Assembly (NCBI RefSeq): GCF_019039035.1
Contig: NZ_JAHNZT010000006.1
Location: forward strand, 310,001 to 374,000
DNA: 64,000 nucleotides
Direction: 5' to 3'
From: Citreicoccus inhibens
Lineage (GTDB): Bacteria > Myxococcota > Myxococcia > Myxococcales > Myxococcaceae
Notes under the pieces: generated by a model
Databases searched by the model: none
Seen by the model: only the letters and a program-made list of their open reading frames with translations
What the model was told of the DNA's origin: nothing
Translations under genes and position numbers: made by a program
Part shown: piece after piece, positions 45,253 through 53,836 of the stretch
Numbering within the stretch: the first letter of the stretch is position 1
How the letters are laid out: each line of letters starts with the position of its first letter

Positions 45253-46047
45253 TCAGGCGAGGGTGTCGACCACGCCGCCATCGACGCGCAGCGCGGCGCC
45301 CGTGGTCGCGGAGGCCAGCGGCGAGCAGACGTAGACCACGAGGTTGGCCACCTCCTCCGGCGTGGCCATGCGCTGGAGCAGCGAAGAGGAGCGGTGCTCA
45401 CGCACGAAGGCCGTGCCCGCCTCCTCGATGGACTGGCCCGCCTTCGCGGCGGAGTCCTTCAGCATCGCCTCCACGCCCTCGGACAGCGTGGGGCCCGGCA
45501 GCACCGCGTTCACCGTCACGCCCGTGCCCGCGACCCGCTTGGCCAAACCGCGCGAGACCGCGAGGTTCGCCGTCTTGGTGACGCCGTAGTGGATCATCTC
45601 CACCGGGATGTTCAGCGCCGACTCGGACGAGATGAACACGACGCGTCCCCAGCCCTTGGACACCATGCTCGGGAGGTACTCACGCGACAGGCGGACGCCC
45701 GACAGCACGTTCACGTCGAAGAAGCGCGACCACTCCTCGTCTGGGATCTCGAAGAAGTCATGCGGCCCGAAGATGCCCATGTTGTTGATGAGGATGTCGG
45801 CCGTGGGCTCGGCCTTGCGCAGCACCGCGGTGCCCGCCGCGGTGCTCAGGTCAGCGGCCACGCCGCGCACGGTGGCGCCTGGCACGGCCTTCTTCAGCGC
45901 GGCCACGGCCTTGTCCACGGAGTCTTGCTTGCGACCATTCACCACCACGACCGAGCCGCACTCGGCGAGCCGCTTCGCGATGGCGAAGCCAATTCCAACC
46001 GTGGAGCCGGAGACGATGGCGGTCTTCTTCGACAGGTCAATCTTCAT
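45253..46047 (-). CDS. Classical SDR oxidoreductase
   Basis: The 264-aa protein has a classical SDR layout: cofactor motif VSGSTVGIGFAIAKRLAE (TGxxxGIG-like), NNMG (as ILINNMGIFGPHD), and the catalytic Ser-Tyr-Lys in SSESALNIPVEMIHYGVTK with Tyr and Lys four apart. PGPTLSEGVE follows. It should oxidise or reduce an alcohol/ketone with NAD(P). The start is ATG 46047, where the sequence KIDLSKKTAIVSGS begins; the upstream open frame is leader. It is the first gene of the two-gene SDR operon, and a hairpin and a dyad lie in its leader. Confidence 0.9.
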   Translation of the reverse strand: MKIDLSKKTAIVSGSTVGIGFAIAKRLAECGSVVVVNGRKQDSVDKAVAALKKAVPGATVRGVAADLSTAAGTAVLRKAEPTADILINNMGIFGPHDFFEIPDEEWSRFFDVNVLSGVRLSREYLPSMVSKGWGRVVFISSESALNIPVEMIHYGVTKTANLAVSRGLAKRVAGTGVTVNAVLPGPTLSEGVEAMLKDSAAKAGQSIEEAGTAFVREHRSSSLLQRMATPEEVANLVVYVCSPLASATTGAALRVDGGVVDTLA

Positions 46048-46071
46048 GACAGGGCACTCACTCGAAGGAAG

Positions 46072-46098
46072 GTGCCCGGGACGCTCGGCCCCGGGCAC
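46072..46098 (-). promoter_or_regulatory. 9-bp hairpin in the SDR operon leader
   Basis: GTGCCCGGG at 46072-46080 and its exact inverse CCCGGGCAC at 46090-46098 flank a 9-nt loop. The element lies 25 nt upstream of the ATG at 46047 on the minus strand. It could be a leader structure or operator. Confidence 0.5.
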
Positions 46099-46319
46099 GA
46101 CGTGAACGCGGAGCCCGGCACTCACGCCGCGCCCCACGGCACCGAGCCCACTGGGGAGCCCGGCCGATGACAAGGACGACAGCCATGGGCTGTCCGCCTC
46201 AGGAAGCTTGAAGGCCCCCTGCGCGGACACGCGCCACGAGCTGGGCCCCACCGAGCGACTCAGCACTTCGGTGGTAGCGCGATATGCGCCAGGCGCGGCC
46301 CGCGAGCCACGAGACCTCG

Positions 46320-46349
46320 GGCACAACGCTTGTGCCGCGCGAGCACAAC
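46320..46349. promoter_or_regulatory. Palindromic operator-like site with a third half-site
   Basis: GGCACAA-CGC-TTGTGCC (46320-46336) is a perfect 17-bp interrupted palindrome. The half-site GCACAAC recurs at 46343-46349, 22 bp from the first copy (46321-46327), two helical turns away and on the same strand. This spacing suits cooperative binding of a dimeric regulator. It is about 270 bp from the SDR start and 200 bp from the response-regulator start. Confidence 0.5.
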
Positions 46350-46546
46350 CACGCGCCCCCTCGTCCCGCGGAGGTGGCCCTGGGGATAGAGGTGCTGGTG
46401 GGCTGAACGTTTTCAAGCGCACGGTTGTGACGCCGCGCTCAGCTTCACTCCGCGCGCAAGTGGGCCCGGCTGCGTGCGAGTTCTGCGGCCCGAGGGCTCA
46501 GCGCTTTGGCCCAAACACCGGGCGCGCGCGTATCATGCGCGTCCTT

Positions 46547-46921
46547 ATGTCTGACACTCCCACCCTGCTGCTGGTGGATGACGACAGCTTCGTTCGTCGC
46601 ATCCTCAAGGACGTCATCACCGATACGGGCATCGACCTGCGCGTGCTCGAGGCAGCGGATGGCGAAGAAGGTCTGGCCGTGGCCGAGCGCGAGCAGCCCG
46701 CGGTGATGTTCCTGGACCTCTTCATGCCGAAGAAGAGCGGGCTCGAAGTGCTGGGAGCCATCAAGCACGTGTCGCCGGGAACGCGCGTGCTCGTCATCAG
46801 CAGCATGGACGCGGAGCCGGTGGTGGAGCAGGCCATCTCCGCGGGCGCCGTGGGTTTCGTGGGCAAGCCCTTCCATCCCCTGGAGATTGCTTCCGCCGTC
46901 CGCCAGGCGCTCGCCCACTGA
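46547..46921 (+). CDS. Single-domain response regulator (CheY-like)
   Basis: The 124-aa protein is a stand-alone receiver domain. It has the acidic cluster Asp11-Asp13 (VDDD), the phosphorylation site Asp57 (FLDLFMP), Ser85/86 and Lys107 (GKPFHP). No output domain is present. It should be phosphorylated by a histidine kinase and act by binding a partner. The start at ATG 46547 begins SDTPTLLLVDDD; an ATG 12 nt upstream is in frame. The PilZ protein gene starts 13 bp downstream and is likely in the same operon, so a role in signalling to that protein is plausible. Confidence 0.9.
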   Translation: MSDTPTLLLVDDDSFVRRILKDVITDTGIDLRVLEAADGEEGLAVAEREQPAVMFLDLFMPKKSGLEVLGAIKHVSPGTRVLVISSMDAEPVVEQAISAGAVGFVGKPFHPLEIASAVRQALAH

Positions 46922-46934
46922 CCCAGAGGTGCCC

Positions 46935-48011
46935 GTGTCGTCCTCCGTTGTGAATTACTGGGTGGGGGATTCGCTCGGCCGCGTGCTGGGCCCCCTGACC
47001 CTCCAGGCCTTTCGAGATCTCATCGCCTCCGGTCGGCTCAAGGCCGCGGTGCGCGCGTCCCGCGACGGGACGACCTGGCTGCCCATCCAAGAGCTGGCCG
47101 AGGTGCGCGACCTCTTCACCGCCGCGCAGCCCACGCCCTCCATGGAGGTCCAGCAGGCCGAGCGCCTGCGCACCCAACTGCGCGGGCTGCTGAACCTCGG
47201 ACCGCTCGACGTGTTCGGCATGAAGCCCACCGCGAGCCTCGACGAGGTGCGCCTGGCCTTCTTCCGCATGGCGAAGCGCTTCTCTCCCGAGCACCTGTCG
47301 CCGGATACGCACCCGGAGCTGAAGAAGGTGTCGGCGGAGATCTTCGACTTCCTGTCACGGCGGATGCGCGACGCCGAAGCCCTCTACACGCTGAACACGA
47401 CCCCGGCGCCCCGGGCACCGCCTCCGCGGCTGGACGTCAGCACGACCGTGCCGCCGCCCCCGGCTCCCGCGCCCGTCGCACCACCTGCCGCGGCGAACGT
47501 CGCCCGCCCACCGCCGCCAGCGGCGCCACCGCCTCGGCCGCCTCCGGTGATGACCCCGGTGGCCCGAGCGCCCACTCCTCCGCCGCCCGCGCCACCCGCA
47601 CCGCCCCCTCCCGCGCCAGTGCGTCGCGCGGCTCCTGCGCCCGCGGCCCCGACGTATGCGAGCGCGGAGTTCGTGGGTCTGGAGCGCCGCACCGACGACC
47701 GCATCCACGCGGACGTGAAGGTGTCACTCCAGAACGCGGGCATCTTCACCGACCACCGCATCATCAACCTGTCCTCTGGCGGACTCTTCATCGCCACAGA
47801 CAAGCCGCTGCGGCTGGGCACTCAGGTGGAGCTGACCCTGCGGTTCGATGATCCAGCGCGCGTGATGACGATGCGCAGCTCGGTCATCTGGGAGAACTCG
47901 CTGGATGATGGCAAGAACCCGCGCGGCTACGGGTTGCGATTGAGCAGCCTCCGCCCCGAGGAGCGGGAGTTCATCCAGCAGTACTTGAAGCGGCGTGTGA
48001 AGAAGCCCTGA
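46935..48011 (+). CDS. GYF_2 / J-like / PilZ three-domain protein
   Basis: The 358-aa protein starts at GTG 46935, after an AGAGGTGCCC ribosome site. Residues 6-60 resemble a GYF_2 domain (YWVGDSLGRVLGPLTLQAFR). Residues 90-125 look J-domain-like (DVFGMKPTASLDEVRLAFFR) but lack the HPD triplet, having FSPEHL instead. Residues 155-245 are a long Pro/Ala linker. Residues 248-355 are a PilZ domain with both c-di-GMP motifs: R252-x3-R256 and NLSSGG (278-283). It should bind c-di-GMP and use the N-terminal parts for protein contacts. The preceding response regulator is 13 bp upstream. The J-like call is weaker than the PilZ call. Confidence 0.85.
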   Translation: MSSSVVNYWVGDSLGRVLGPLTLQAFRDLIASGRLKAAVRASRDGTTWLPIQELAEVRDLFTAAQPTPSMEVQQAERLRTQLRGLLNLGPLDVFGMKPTASLDEVRLAFFRMAKRFSPEHLSPDTHPELKKVSAEIFDFLSRRMRDAEALYTLNTTPAPRAPPPRLDVSTTVPPPPAPAPVAPPAAANVARPPPPAAPPPRPPPVMTPVARAPTPPPPAPPAPPPPAPVRRAAPAPAAPTYASAEFVGLERRTDDRIHADVKVSLQNAGIFTDHRIINLSSGGLFIATDKPLRLGTQVELTLRFDDPARVMTMRSSVIWENSLDDGKNPRGYGLRLSSLRPEEREFIQQYLKRRVKKP

Positions 48012-48014
48012 CGG

Positions 48015-48125
48015 CTACAGGAACTGCCCCAGGAACACGCCCGCGGCCATCACGAAGGTCGCCATCACCGCCACGACGGCCTTCAGCTCGACATCCTCGC
48101 GGTCCATCACATTCGAGAACTTCAT
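48015..48125 (-). CDS. 36-aa single-pass membrane protein
   Basis: A short ATG frame reads MKFSNVMDREDVELKAVVAV, continuing MATFVMAAGVFLGQFL to a TAG at 48015-48017. The ATG has an AGGGGACGACG ribosome site. Residues about 16-34 form one membrane helix and the first 15 are polar and acidic. It converges on the PilZ protein gene with 3 bp between stops. The clean coding pattern and ribosome site favour a real gene. Its role is unknown. Confidence 0.55.
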   Translation of the reverse strand: MKFSNVMDREDVELKAVVAVMATFVMAAGVFLGQFL

Positions 48126-48214
48126 CGTCGTCCCCTTGGTCAATCCCTGCGCCCCTTCCTACGGCGTCGGCTTCTCGTGATTGCATCGCGTGTCCGGACA
48201 CCTTGCGCCGGGCG

Positions 48215-49825
48215 ATGGCGCCTCCCAGGATGGCGCCCGTGTCCGTCCCGCCCGCCGAGTACCGGCTGCTCGAAGGCCTGCCCCTGCCCGCCGCCGTCGT
48301 GCGCGAGGCGGGGGTCGTGTACGTCAACCCCGCGCTCGCCCAGCTGCTCGGCCCTGGGGCGCGCCCGCCGAGCACCCCCACGGAGCTGCTGACCCGACTG
48401 CTCGCCCCGGGACAGGGTCCGGTGGACCCCGCCCGTGCGCCGCTGTCCCCAGAGCCCCCCCTGTGGCTCCGGGTGCGCGCGGCACGAGAGCCCGAGCACG
48501 TCCGGGGCCTGCGCCGCCTGCCGGGAATCACGCCGGCCGAGCACGTGCTGCTGTGGCTCGACGCGGAGGGCGAGGACGCGGTGCTGCGGCTGAGCGAGGC
48601 GCTCGCGATGGCGGCCTCGGAGATGCTGCGCTGCCGGGACGAGCACGCGGTGCTCGAGCTGGCCGCCGAGGCGGTGCACCGGCAGGGCTTCCACGTGTCC
48701 TTCATGCTGCTGGATGGGGAGTCGCTCCGGCACGGCCCCATGCGCCAGGACGCGGACACGGTGGCCGCCGCCGAGCGGCTGTACGGCAAGGCGATGTCCG
48801 AGGTGCGCTTCCCGCGCGCCAGCATGCCGCACCTGGAGGCGGTGCTCGCGCAGCGCCGGGCCCTGTTCCATCCGGACCTGTTCGAGGTCGTGCGCCGACT
48901 CCATGCGCCCGAAGTGGCCTCGCTGATCGTACGGACCTATCCCCCGGGCACGCGCGGACTGGACGCCCCCATCTTCGTGGGCGGCAAGCCCTACGGCATC
49001 TTCTCCGCGCAGGGCCTGATGCTCACGCCCGCGGGCGCGGGCACGCTGGAGCTCTTCGCGCAGCTCGTGGGGGGGGCGCTGGAGAACGTGCGCCACCACC
49101 GCGACACGGAGGCGCGGCTCGCCGAGCTGTCACGGCTCCAGGAAGAGCTGGTCGCACGCGAGCGGCTCACGGTGCTGGGCGAGGCCGCGGGCGTGGTGGC
49201 GCATGAGGTGCGCAACCCCTTGGGCGCCATCCTCAACGCGGTGGCGGTGCTCAAGCGCGAGGCACGGCTGGGCACGGCCGGCATCTCCGCCGTGGAGATG
49301 CTGGAGGAGGAAGCCATCCGCCTGGAGGACATCGTCCGAGACCTCCTGGACGTGGTGCGCCCGCTGGAGCCCCGCCCCCGCCCCTTGCACCTGGGCGAGC
49401 TGGTGCGCCGCGCGCTCGGATTGCTTCGTGAACGCCCGGGCGCCGCGAGTCCTCCCGTCGACGTGCGCGAGGACGAGGACCTGCCGCTGCTCCAGGCGGA
49501 CGAGACGCTGCTCCAGCTCGCCGTCACCCACCTGCTGCGCAACGCCCTGCAAGCCGCGCCAGAGCCCGGCGCGGTGCGCGTGCGCGTGACGCGCGTGCCC
49601 GAGGGGGTCTCGCTGAGCGTGGAGGACACCGGCGCGGGCATTCCCGGCGTGGATCCGCAGCGCGTCTTCGAGCCCTTCTTCCTCACCCGCGCCAATGGCC
49701 GAGGCCTGGGCCTCGCCATCGTCCGGCGCGTGGTGCTCGCGCACGGGGGGCAGGTGCGCGCGGGCACCAGGCCCGAGGGCGGCGCCCGCTTCGAGCTGGT
49801 GCTCCCCTTGGAGCCGCGCGCCTGA
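48215..49825 (+). CDS. PAS/GAF-containing sensor histidine kinase
   Basis: The 536-aa protein has an N-terminal PAS-like segment (about 10-110: LPAAVVREAGVVYVNPALAQ), then a GAF-like region (about 130-285: EHAVLELAAEAVHRQGFHVS). The HisKA helix carries the phospho-acceptor His330 (VVAHEVRNPLG). An HATPase_c domain completes it, with LLRNALQAAPEPGAV (N box), EDTGAGIP (G1), FFLTRANGRGLGLAI (F and G2). No membrane segment is seen, so it senses internally. No dedicated response regulator is adjacent; the stand-alone CheY-like regulator is 1.3 kb upstream. The start is taken as ATG 48215; TTG 48203 is in frame. Confidence 0.88.
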   Translation: MAPPRMAPVSVPPAEYRLLEGLPLPAAVVREAGVVYVNPALAQLLGPGARPPSTPTELLTRLLAPGQGPVDPARAPLSPEPPLWLRVRAAREPEHVRGLRRLPGITPAEHVLLWLDAEGEDAVLRLSEALAMAASEMLRCRDEHAVLELAAEAVHRQGFHVSFMLLDGESLRHGPMRQDADTVAAAERLYGKAMSEVRFPRASMPHLEAVLAQRRALFHPDLFEVVRRLHAPEVASLIVRTYPPGTRGLDAPIFVGGKPYGIFSAQGLMLTPAGAGTLELFAQLVGGALENVRHHRDTEARLAELSRLQEELVARERLTVLGEAAGVVAHEVRNPLGAILNAVAVLKREARLGTAGISAVEMLEEEAIRLEDIVRDLLDVVRPLEPRPRPLHLGELVRRALGLLRERPGAASPPVDVREDEDLPLLQADETLLQLAVTHLLRNALQAAPEPGAVRVRVTRVPEGVSLSVEDTGAGIPGVDPQRVFEPFFLTRANGRGLGLAIVRRVVLAHGGQVRAGTRPEGGARFELVLPLEPRA

Positions 49826-49826
49826 C

Positions 49827-50972
49827 TCAGGGCGAGGCGAGCAACAACCGGCAGCGCAGCCCGCCGTTGCGCACCGGCAGGCTCTTCGCGCCGTCCAGCC
49901 CGAGTTGCCCCACCAGCTTCGCGTCCTCCGGAACGATGAGCGCCACGCGCCACCCCCGGAACGACCGCCGCAGCGTGGCCCCCAGCGCGCGATAGAGGCC
50001 CGGCAGGTCCTCGGCCTCGCCCACGCGCTTGCCGTAGGGCGGGTTCGCCACCACGAAGCCCGGCGCCGTCGCGGGCGTGGCCAACGTCTTCAGGTCGTGC
50101 CGCTCCAGCGTCAACGTCACGCCCGCGCGCCGCGCGTTGCGCCTCGCCGTGCCCAGCGCTCCCGCGTTGAGGTCAAAGCCCAGCAGGGGCGCGCGCGGCG
50201 CATCCAGCGCCTCGGCCTCGGCCTTCGCGCGTCGCTCCGCCCAGGCGCGCGCGTCGAAGCTCGGGAAGGACTCGAACGCGAACGTCCGCCCGAGCCCTGG
50301 CGCGCGGCGCATGGACATCCACGCGCCCTCCACCAGGAACGTGCCGGAGCCGCACATCGGGTCCACCAACGGCTCCGCGCCCGTGTAGCCCGCCAGTCGC
50401 AGGATGCCGGCCGCCAGCGTCTCGCGCATGGGCGCGCGGCTCACCTCCTGGCGATAGCCGCGGCGGTACAGCGGCTCGCCACTGGTGTCCACGCTCACCG
50501 TGAACGACTCGCCCTCCACGCGCACGAGCATCGTGAGGCCTGGGCTCGTCTCTTCATCCAGCGGCCCCGCGCGCTCCACCGTGCGCAGGCCCCACGCGCG
50601 CGCGGCGGCGGACATCACCGTCTCCGCGCCAGGCACGCCCGTCCGATGCAGCGTCACGGACATCCGAGGCGGCGCGCCTCCCGCCCACACGCGAGACAAC
50701 GGCAGCGCGGCCAGCCCGTTCTCCAGCGCCTCTTCGTGGGACGCGCGGAAGGTCCCCAGGCGAAGCAGCACGCGGCTCGCGGTGCGCAGGCGCAGGTTGG
50801 CCTCTTGATGCAGCCCCGGCGCGCCCTCCAGCTCCACGCCGCCCTCCACCGCGCGCGGAGCGAGGCCCAGCTCCCGCGCCTCGCTCTCCAGCGCGGGCTC
50901 CAACCCCGGCAGCGCTGACACATAGACGCGCTCGGCGCCGCGCGTGTCTCGGCCTCTCATGGGCGTATCCAC
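49827..50972 (-). CDS. THUMP-containing RNA (guanine-N2) methyltransferase
   Basis: The 381-aa protein has an N-terminal THUMP-like RNA-binding domain (about 14-160, RVYVSALPGLEPALESEARE). A class I methyltransferase domain follows, with VDPMCGSGTFLVEGAWMSMR (SAM motif I) and FVVANPPYGKRVG, the NPPY motif of N2-methyltransferases. This is the architecture of RlmL N-terminal and related enzymes that methylate guanine in rRNA or tRNA. GTG 50972, with GAGG 6 nt upstream, is 1 nt after the stop of the exporter gene; ATG 50960 is an alternative. It is co-transcribed with that gene. Confidence 0.86.
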   Translation of the reverse strand: MDTPMRGRDTRGAERVYVSALPGLEPALESEARELGLAPRAVEGGVELEGAPGLHQEANLRLRTASRVLLRLGTFRASHEEALENGLAALPLSRVWAGGAPPRMSVTLHRTGVPGAETVMSAAARAWGLRTVERAGPLDEETSPGLTMLVRVEGESFTVSVDTSGEPLYRRGYRQEVSRAPMRETLAAGILRLAGYTGAEPLVDPMCGSGTFLVEGAWMSMRRAPGLGRTFAFESFPSFDARAWAERRAKAEAEALDAPRAPLLGFDLNAGALGTARRNARRAGVTLTLERHDLKTLATPATAPGFVVANPPYGKRVGEAEDLPGLYRALGATLRRSFRGWRVALIVPEDAKLVGQLGLDGAKSLPVRNGGLRCRLLLASP

Positions 50973-50973
50973 G

Positions 50974-51861
50974 TCAGGCCTCGACCGGGGGAGGAGCCCG
51001 AGGAGCGGTGAGGGCGGAGCCCGCGGACGCCGCGCTCACGCACAGCACCGCGAGCCACTGCACGACGGACAGCCGCTCCCGCAGGAAGAGCAGGCCCGCG
51101 ATGGCCGCGACCGCCGGCTCCAAGCTCATCAAGATGCCGAAGGTGCGGCTGGGCAGCACCCGCAGCGCCGTCATCTCCAGCGAGTACGGCAGCGCGCTCG
51201 ACAACACCGCCACCGCCAGGCCCGCCGCGAACAGGCCCGGCGTCAGGCGAGACACGACGCCTCCCGCCAAGGCCACCGGCAGCACCGTCAGCGCCGCGAA
51301 CGTCATCCCGATGGCCACGCCCTGCCCGCCGGAGAACAGTCGGGACACGCGCCCGCCCGTCACGATGTACGCCGCCCAGCACGCGGCGGCGACGAGCGCG
51401 AGCAGCACGCCCACGAGGTCCAACGCGCCCTCGCCCCGCGTCCACGGCACGAGCAGCCCGATGCCCACCGCCGCGAGCAACACCCACAGGAAGTCCGACG
51501 CGCGCCGCGAGCCGAACACCGCCACGGCCAGCGGCCCCAGGAACTCCACCGTGACGCACAGCCCCAACGGGATGCGTTGCAGCGCCAGATAGAACGAGAG
51601 GTTCATCCCGCCCAGCAGCACGCCATACGGAATCACCGCCAGCCACTGCGCGCGCGTGAGCGTTCGAATCGAAGGGCGGAAGACGGCCAGGAGCACCAGC
51701 GCGGCCAGCGAGATGCGCAGGCCCGAGGTGCCCGCCGCGCCCAGCGCCGGGAACAACTCCTTGGCGACCGCCGCGCCTCCCTGAACGCTGATGACCGCGA
51801 GCAACACCGCGGGGACGGGGGACAGGGTTCGAGACGAACGGGCGGCGGGCACGGCGGTCAT
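50974..51861 (-). CDS. EamA/DMT-family transporter (RhtA-like)
   Basis: The 295-aa protein has ten hydrophobic spans arranged as two EamA repeats, the first with LGAAGTSGLRISLAALVLL and the second with VAVLSSALPYSLEMTALRVL, a pattern close to the RhtA group. RhtA-type members export threonine/homoserine; the substrate here is uncertain. The start is ATG 51861. The methyltransferase gene begins 1 nt after its stop. Confidence 0.85.
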   Translation of the reverse strand: MTAVPAARSSRTLSPVPAVLLAVISVQGGAAVAKELFPALGAAGTSGLRISLAALVLLAVFRPSIRTLTRAQWLAVIPYGVLLGGMNLSFYLALQRIPLGLCVTVEFLGPLAVAVFGSRRASDFLWVLLAAVGIGLLVPWTRGEGALDLVGVLLALVAAACWAAYIVTGGRVSRLFSGGQGVAIGMTFAALTVLPVALAGGVVSRLTPGLFAAGLAVAVLSSALPYSLEMTALRVLPSRTFGILMSLEPAVAAIAGLLFLRERLSVVQWLAVLCVSAASAGSALTAPRAPPPVEA

Positions 51862-51933
51862 TCCCGCTACGCTAACCTCACGCCGCCCGGGTTGCCTCTG
51901 GGAAGCACGCCTCGCGCTGGCCGTGCGGGCCGC

Positions 51934-52689
51934 TCACCCCTGCAGCGGGGCCAGGGGAGCTTCCCGGACCCGTGGAGCCTCAGCGGGCTCGGGCACGGAG
52001 GCGTAGACGCCCCGGTAGGCGGGCGGCAGCAGCTCCGCCACGCGGCGCATCATCGCGTCCACCAGCGCCTGCCGGGGGTCCGCGGCCCCGAGCGTCTCCG
52101 GCTCCAGGTCCTCCACGCGGAAGGGCTGCCCCACGTGCACGGTGACGTGCGCTCGGTGCACGTGCTCGCCGCCCATGTCCGTGTCGTTGATGGGCATCAG
52201 CCGCTCGGTGCCCTCCAGCGCCACCGGCACCACGGGCACCCCCGCGCGCCTGGCGATGAGCGCCACGCCCTTCTTCGCCTCGGAGAGCGCGCCAGTGCGG
52301 CTGCGACCTCCCTCCGGGAAGATGAGGACGGACTCGCCCTTCTTCAGCGTGTCCACCGAGCGCCGCAGCGCCTCGATGTCCGGCGAGTTGGGCTTGATGC
52401 AGATGGTGTCCATCGACTCGGTGGCGAGCCGCGTCATCACCGTGCCCTGCAACTTCACGCCCGCGAGGAAGACGATGTGACGCGGACGCAACGCGCGAAA
52501 CAACGTGAAGCCGTCCGCGTTGGACAGGTGGTTGCAGATGAAGAGACAAGGCTCGTCCGGCAGGTTCTCCCGGCCGAGCACCTCCTCGCGCGCCATCGTG
52601 GACCAGACGCAGTGCATGAGCCCGCGCACGATGCGGCGGCGAAGGCCCTCCGGCAGCAGGGACAGCAGGAAAAAGAGAGCTCGTAGCAC
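51934..52689 (-). CDS. 1-acyl-glycerol-3-phosphate acyltransferase-like (PlsC family)
   Basis: The 251-aa protein has the acyltransferase motifs in order: NHLSNAD (block I, HX4D), LAGVKLQG (II, loop), IFPEGGRSRTG (III), and VPVVPVALEGTERLMP (IV). An N-terminal hydrophobic segment (LRALFFLLSLLPEGL) anchors it to the membrane. It should acylate lysophosphatidate or a related glycerolipid. GTG at 52689 is the likely start. The nearest genes on either side are unrelated in function. Confidence 0.85.
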   Translation of the reverse strand: MLRALFFLLSLLPEGLRRRIVRGLMHCVWSTMAREEVLGRENLPDEPCLFICNHLSNADGFTLFRALRPRHIVFLAGVKLQGTVMTRLATESMDTICIKPNSPDIEALRRSVDTLKKGESVLIFPEGGRSRTGALSEAKKGVALIARRAGVPVVPVALEGTERLMPINDTDMGGEHVHRAHVTVHVGQPFRVEDLEPETLGAADPRQALVDAMMRRVAELLPPAYRGVYASVPEPAEAPRVREAPLAPLQG

Positions 52690-52948
52690 GCGCCTGGAAA
52701 CTCCTTCCTCTCCAGATGTAGTCCCGCCCCAGGGTCCAGGTCAGTGAGTGACGCGGAACCCTTCGCCGCTCGCAGGCCATGCCGTCATGCAGCCAACGCT
52801 TCGAGCCATCCTGGGGGCGAACCCGAAGAATGTCTCATGCGGCTGTCACGCCACTGTCAGCCCGCACCGGAGCCCCGCCTGTCCACCGGCCACAAGCTCG
52901 AACGCAACGGCGTCGGCATGGCACCCCCGGTTGGGTTATGGGGGGACC

Positions 52949-53836
52949 ATGAGTGTCGAAGCCGCCCCCGCCCGCGCGAAGAAGCCCGTGGAATACGAGG
53001 CCACCGTCACCGAGGTGCGCCGTGACACGCACGACACCGTGACGCTCTTCCTCGACCTCGAAGGTGCGCCCCGGGATTACAAGGCCGGACAATTCCTCAA
53101 CATCGACCCGCACCAGTTCCCGGCCCTCGCCCGGCTGTGCGCCTACCTCCAGGAGCACAAGGGCCGGCGAGAGCCCATCCGCTCGTACTCGCTCGCGTCG
53201 GCGCCGCATGAGCCGCGACTGGCCATCACGGTGAAGGACGAGGAGTTCATCCCGGGCCTCACCCAGTACCCGCCCCTCTTGTCGCCCTACCTGGTGCACG
53301 GCCACCTCGTGGGCACGCGCATGAAGGTGACGGGGTTCCTGGGACCCTACGTCCTGCCGGAGGACGTGACGCAGCGGACGGATCATCTCGTCCATCTGGT
53401 GGCGGGCTCGGGCGCCGTCCCCAACTTCTCCATCCTGAAGGACGCACTGCATCGCGAGCTGCCGCTGCGGCACACGTTCCTGTTCTCCAACAAGACGTGG
53501 GGCGACATCCTCTATCGCGACGAGCTGGCCGCGCTGGAGCGCGCCCACCCGGAGCGCCTGCGCGTGGTGCACACGCTCACGCGTGAAACGGACGCGTCAC
53601 ACTTTGGCCCCACGGTGCGCAAGGGGCGCGTGGGACAGGCGCTGCTCGAGGAGCTGCTGCCGGACTTCGAGACGTGCCTCGTCTACGCGTGCGGCCCCGC
53701 CATCACCCCGTGGGACCGCCGCAAGGCGCTGGAGACGCGCACGCCCGCGACGCCGCGCTTCATCGAGGCGGTGCTGGGCCACCTCCATGCGCTCGGCATC
53801 CCGGACAAGCGAATCAAACGGGAGACGTACGGGTAG
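52949..53836 (+). CDS. FNR-like FAD/NAD(P)-binding oxidoreductase
   Basis: The 295-aa protein is a two-domain ferredoxin-NADP-reductase fold. The FAD domain has YKAGQFLNIDPHQF and the RxYS motif in RSYSLASAPHEPR. The NAD(P) domain has VAGSGAVPNFSILKDAL, a GxGxxP-type pyridine nucleotide site, and ends in CLVYACGPAITPWDRRKAL with the C-G-P motif. No ferredoxin or oxygenase domain is fused. It should transfer electrons between NAD(P)H and a protein partner. A short C-run/G-run (52924-52928, 52941-52945) could pair over the ribosome site GGGGGACC. Its 3' end overlaps the convergent methyltransferase gene by 23 bp. Confidence 0.88.
   Translation: MSVEAAPARAKKPVEYEATVTEVRRDTHDTVTLFLDLEGAPRDYKAGQFLNIDPHQFPALARLCAYLQEHKGRREPIRSYSLASAPHEPRLAITVKDEEFIPGLTQYPPLLSPYLVHGHLVGTRMKVTGFLGPYVLPEDVTQRTDHLVHLVAGSGAVPNFSILKDALHRELPLRHTFLFSNKTWGDILYRDELAALERAHPERLRVVHTLTRETDASHFGPTVRKGRVGQALLEELLPDFETCLVYACGPAITPWDRRKALETRTPATPRFIEAVLGHLHALGIPDKRIKRETYG

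Larger units (their letters stand above)
46048..46546. other. 499-bp divergent intergenic region
   Basis: This is the shared upstream region of the leftward SDR operon and the rightward response-regulator gene. It contains a 9-bp hairpin (46072-46098) and a palindrome with a third half-site (46320-46349). I see no additional coding sequence. The unusual length suggests regulatory content. The bases around 46415-46430 (AACGTTTTCAAGC) form the only AT-rich patch and may mark a promoter for the response regulator. Confidence 0.55.
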
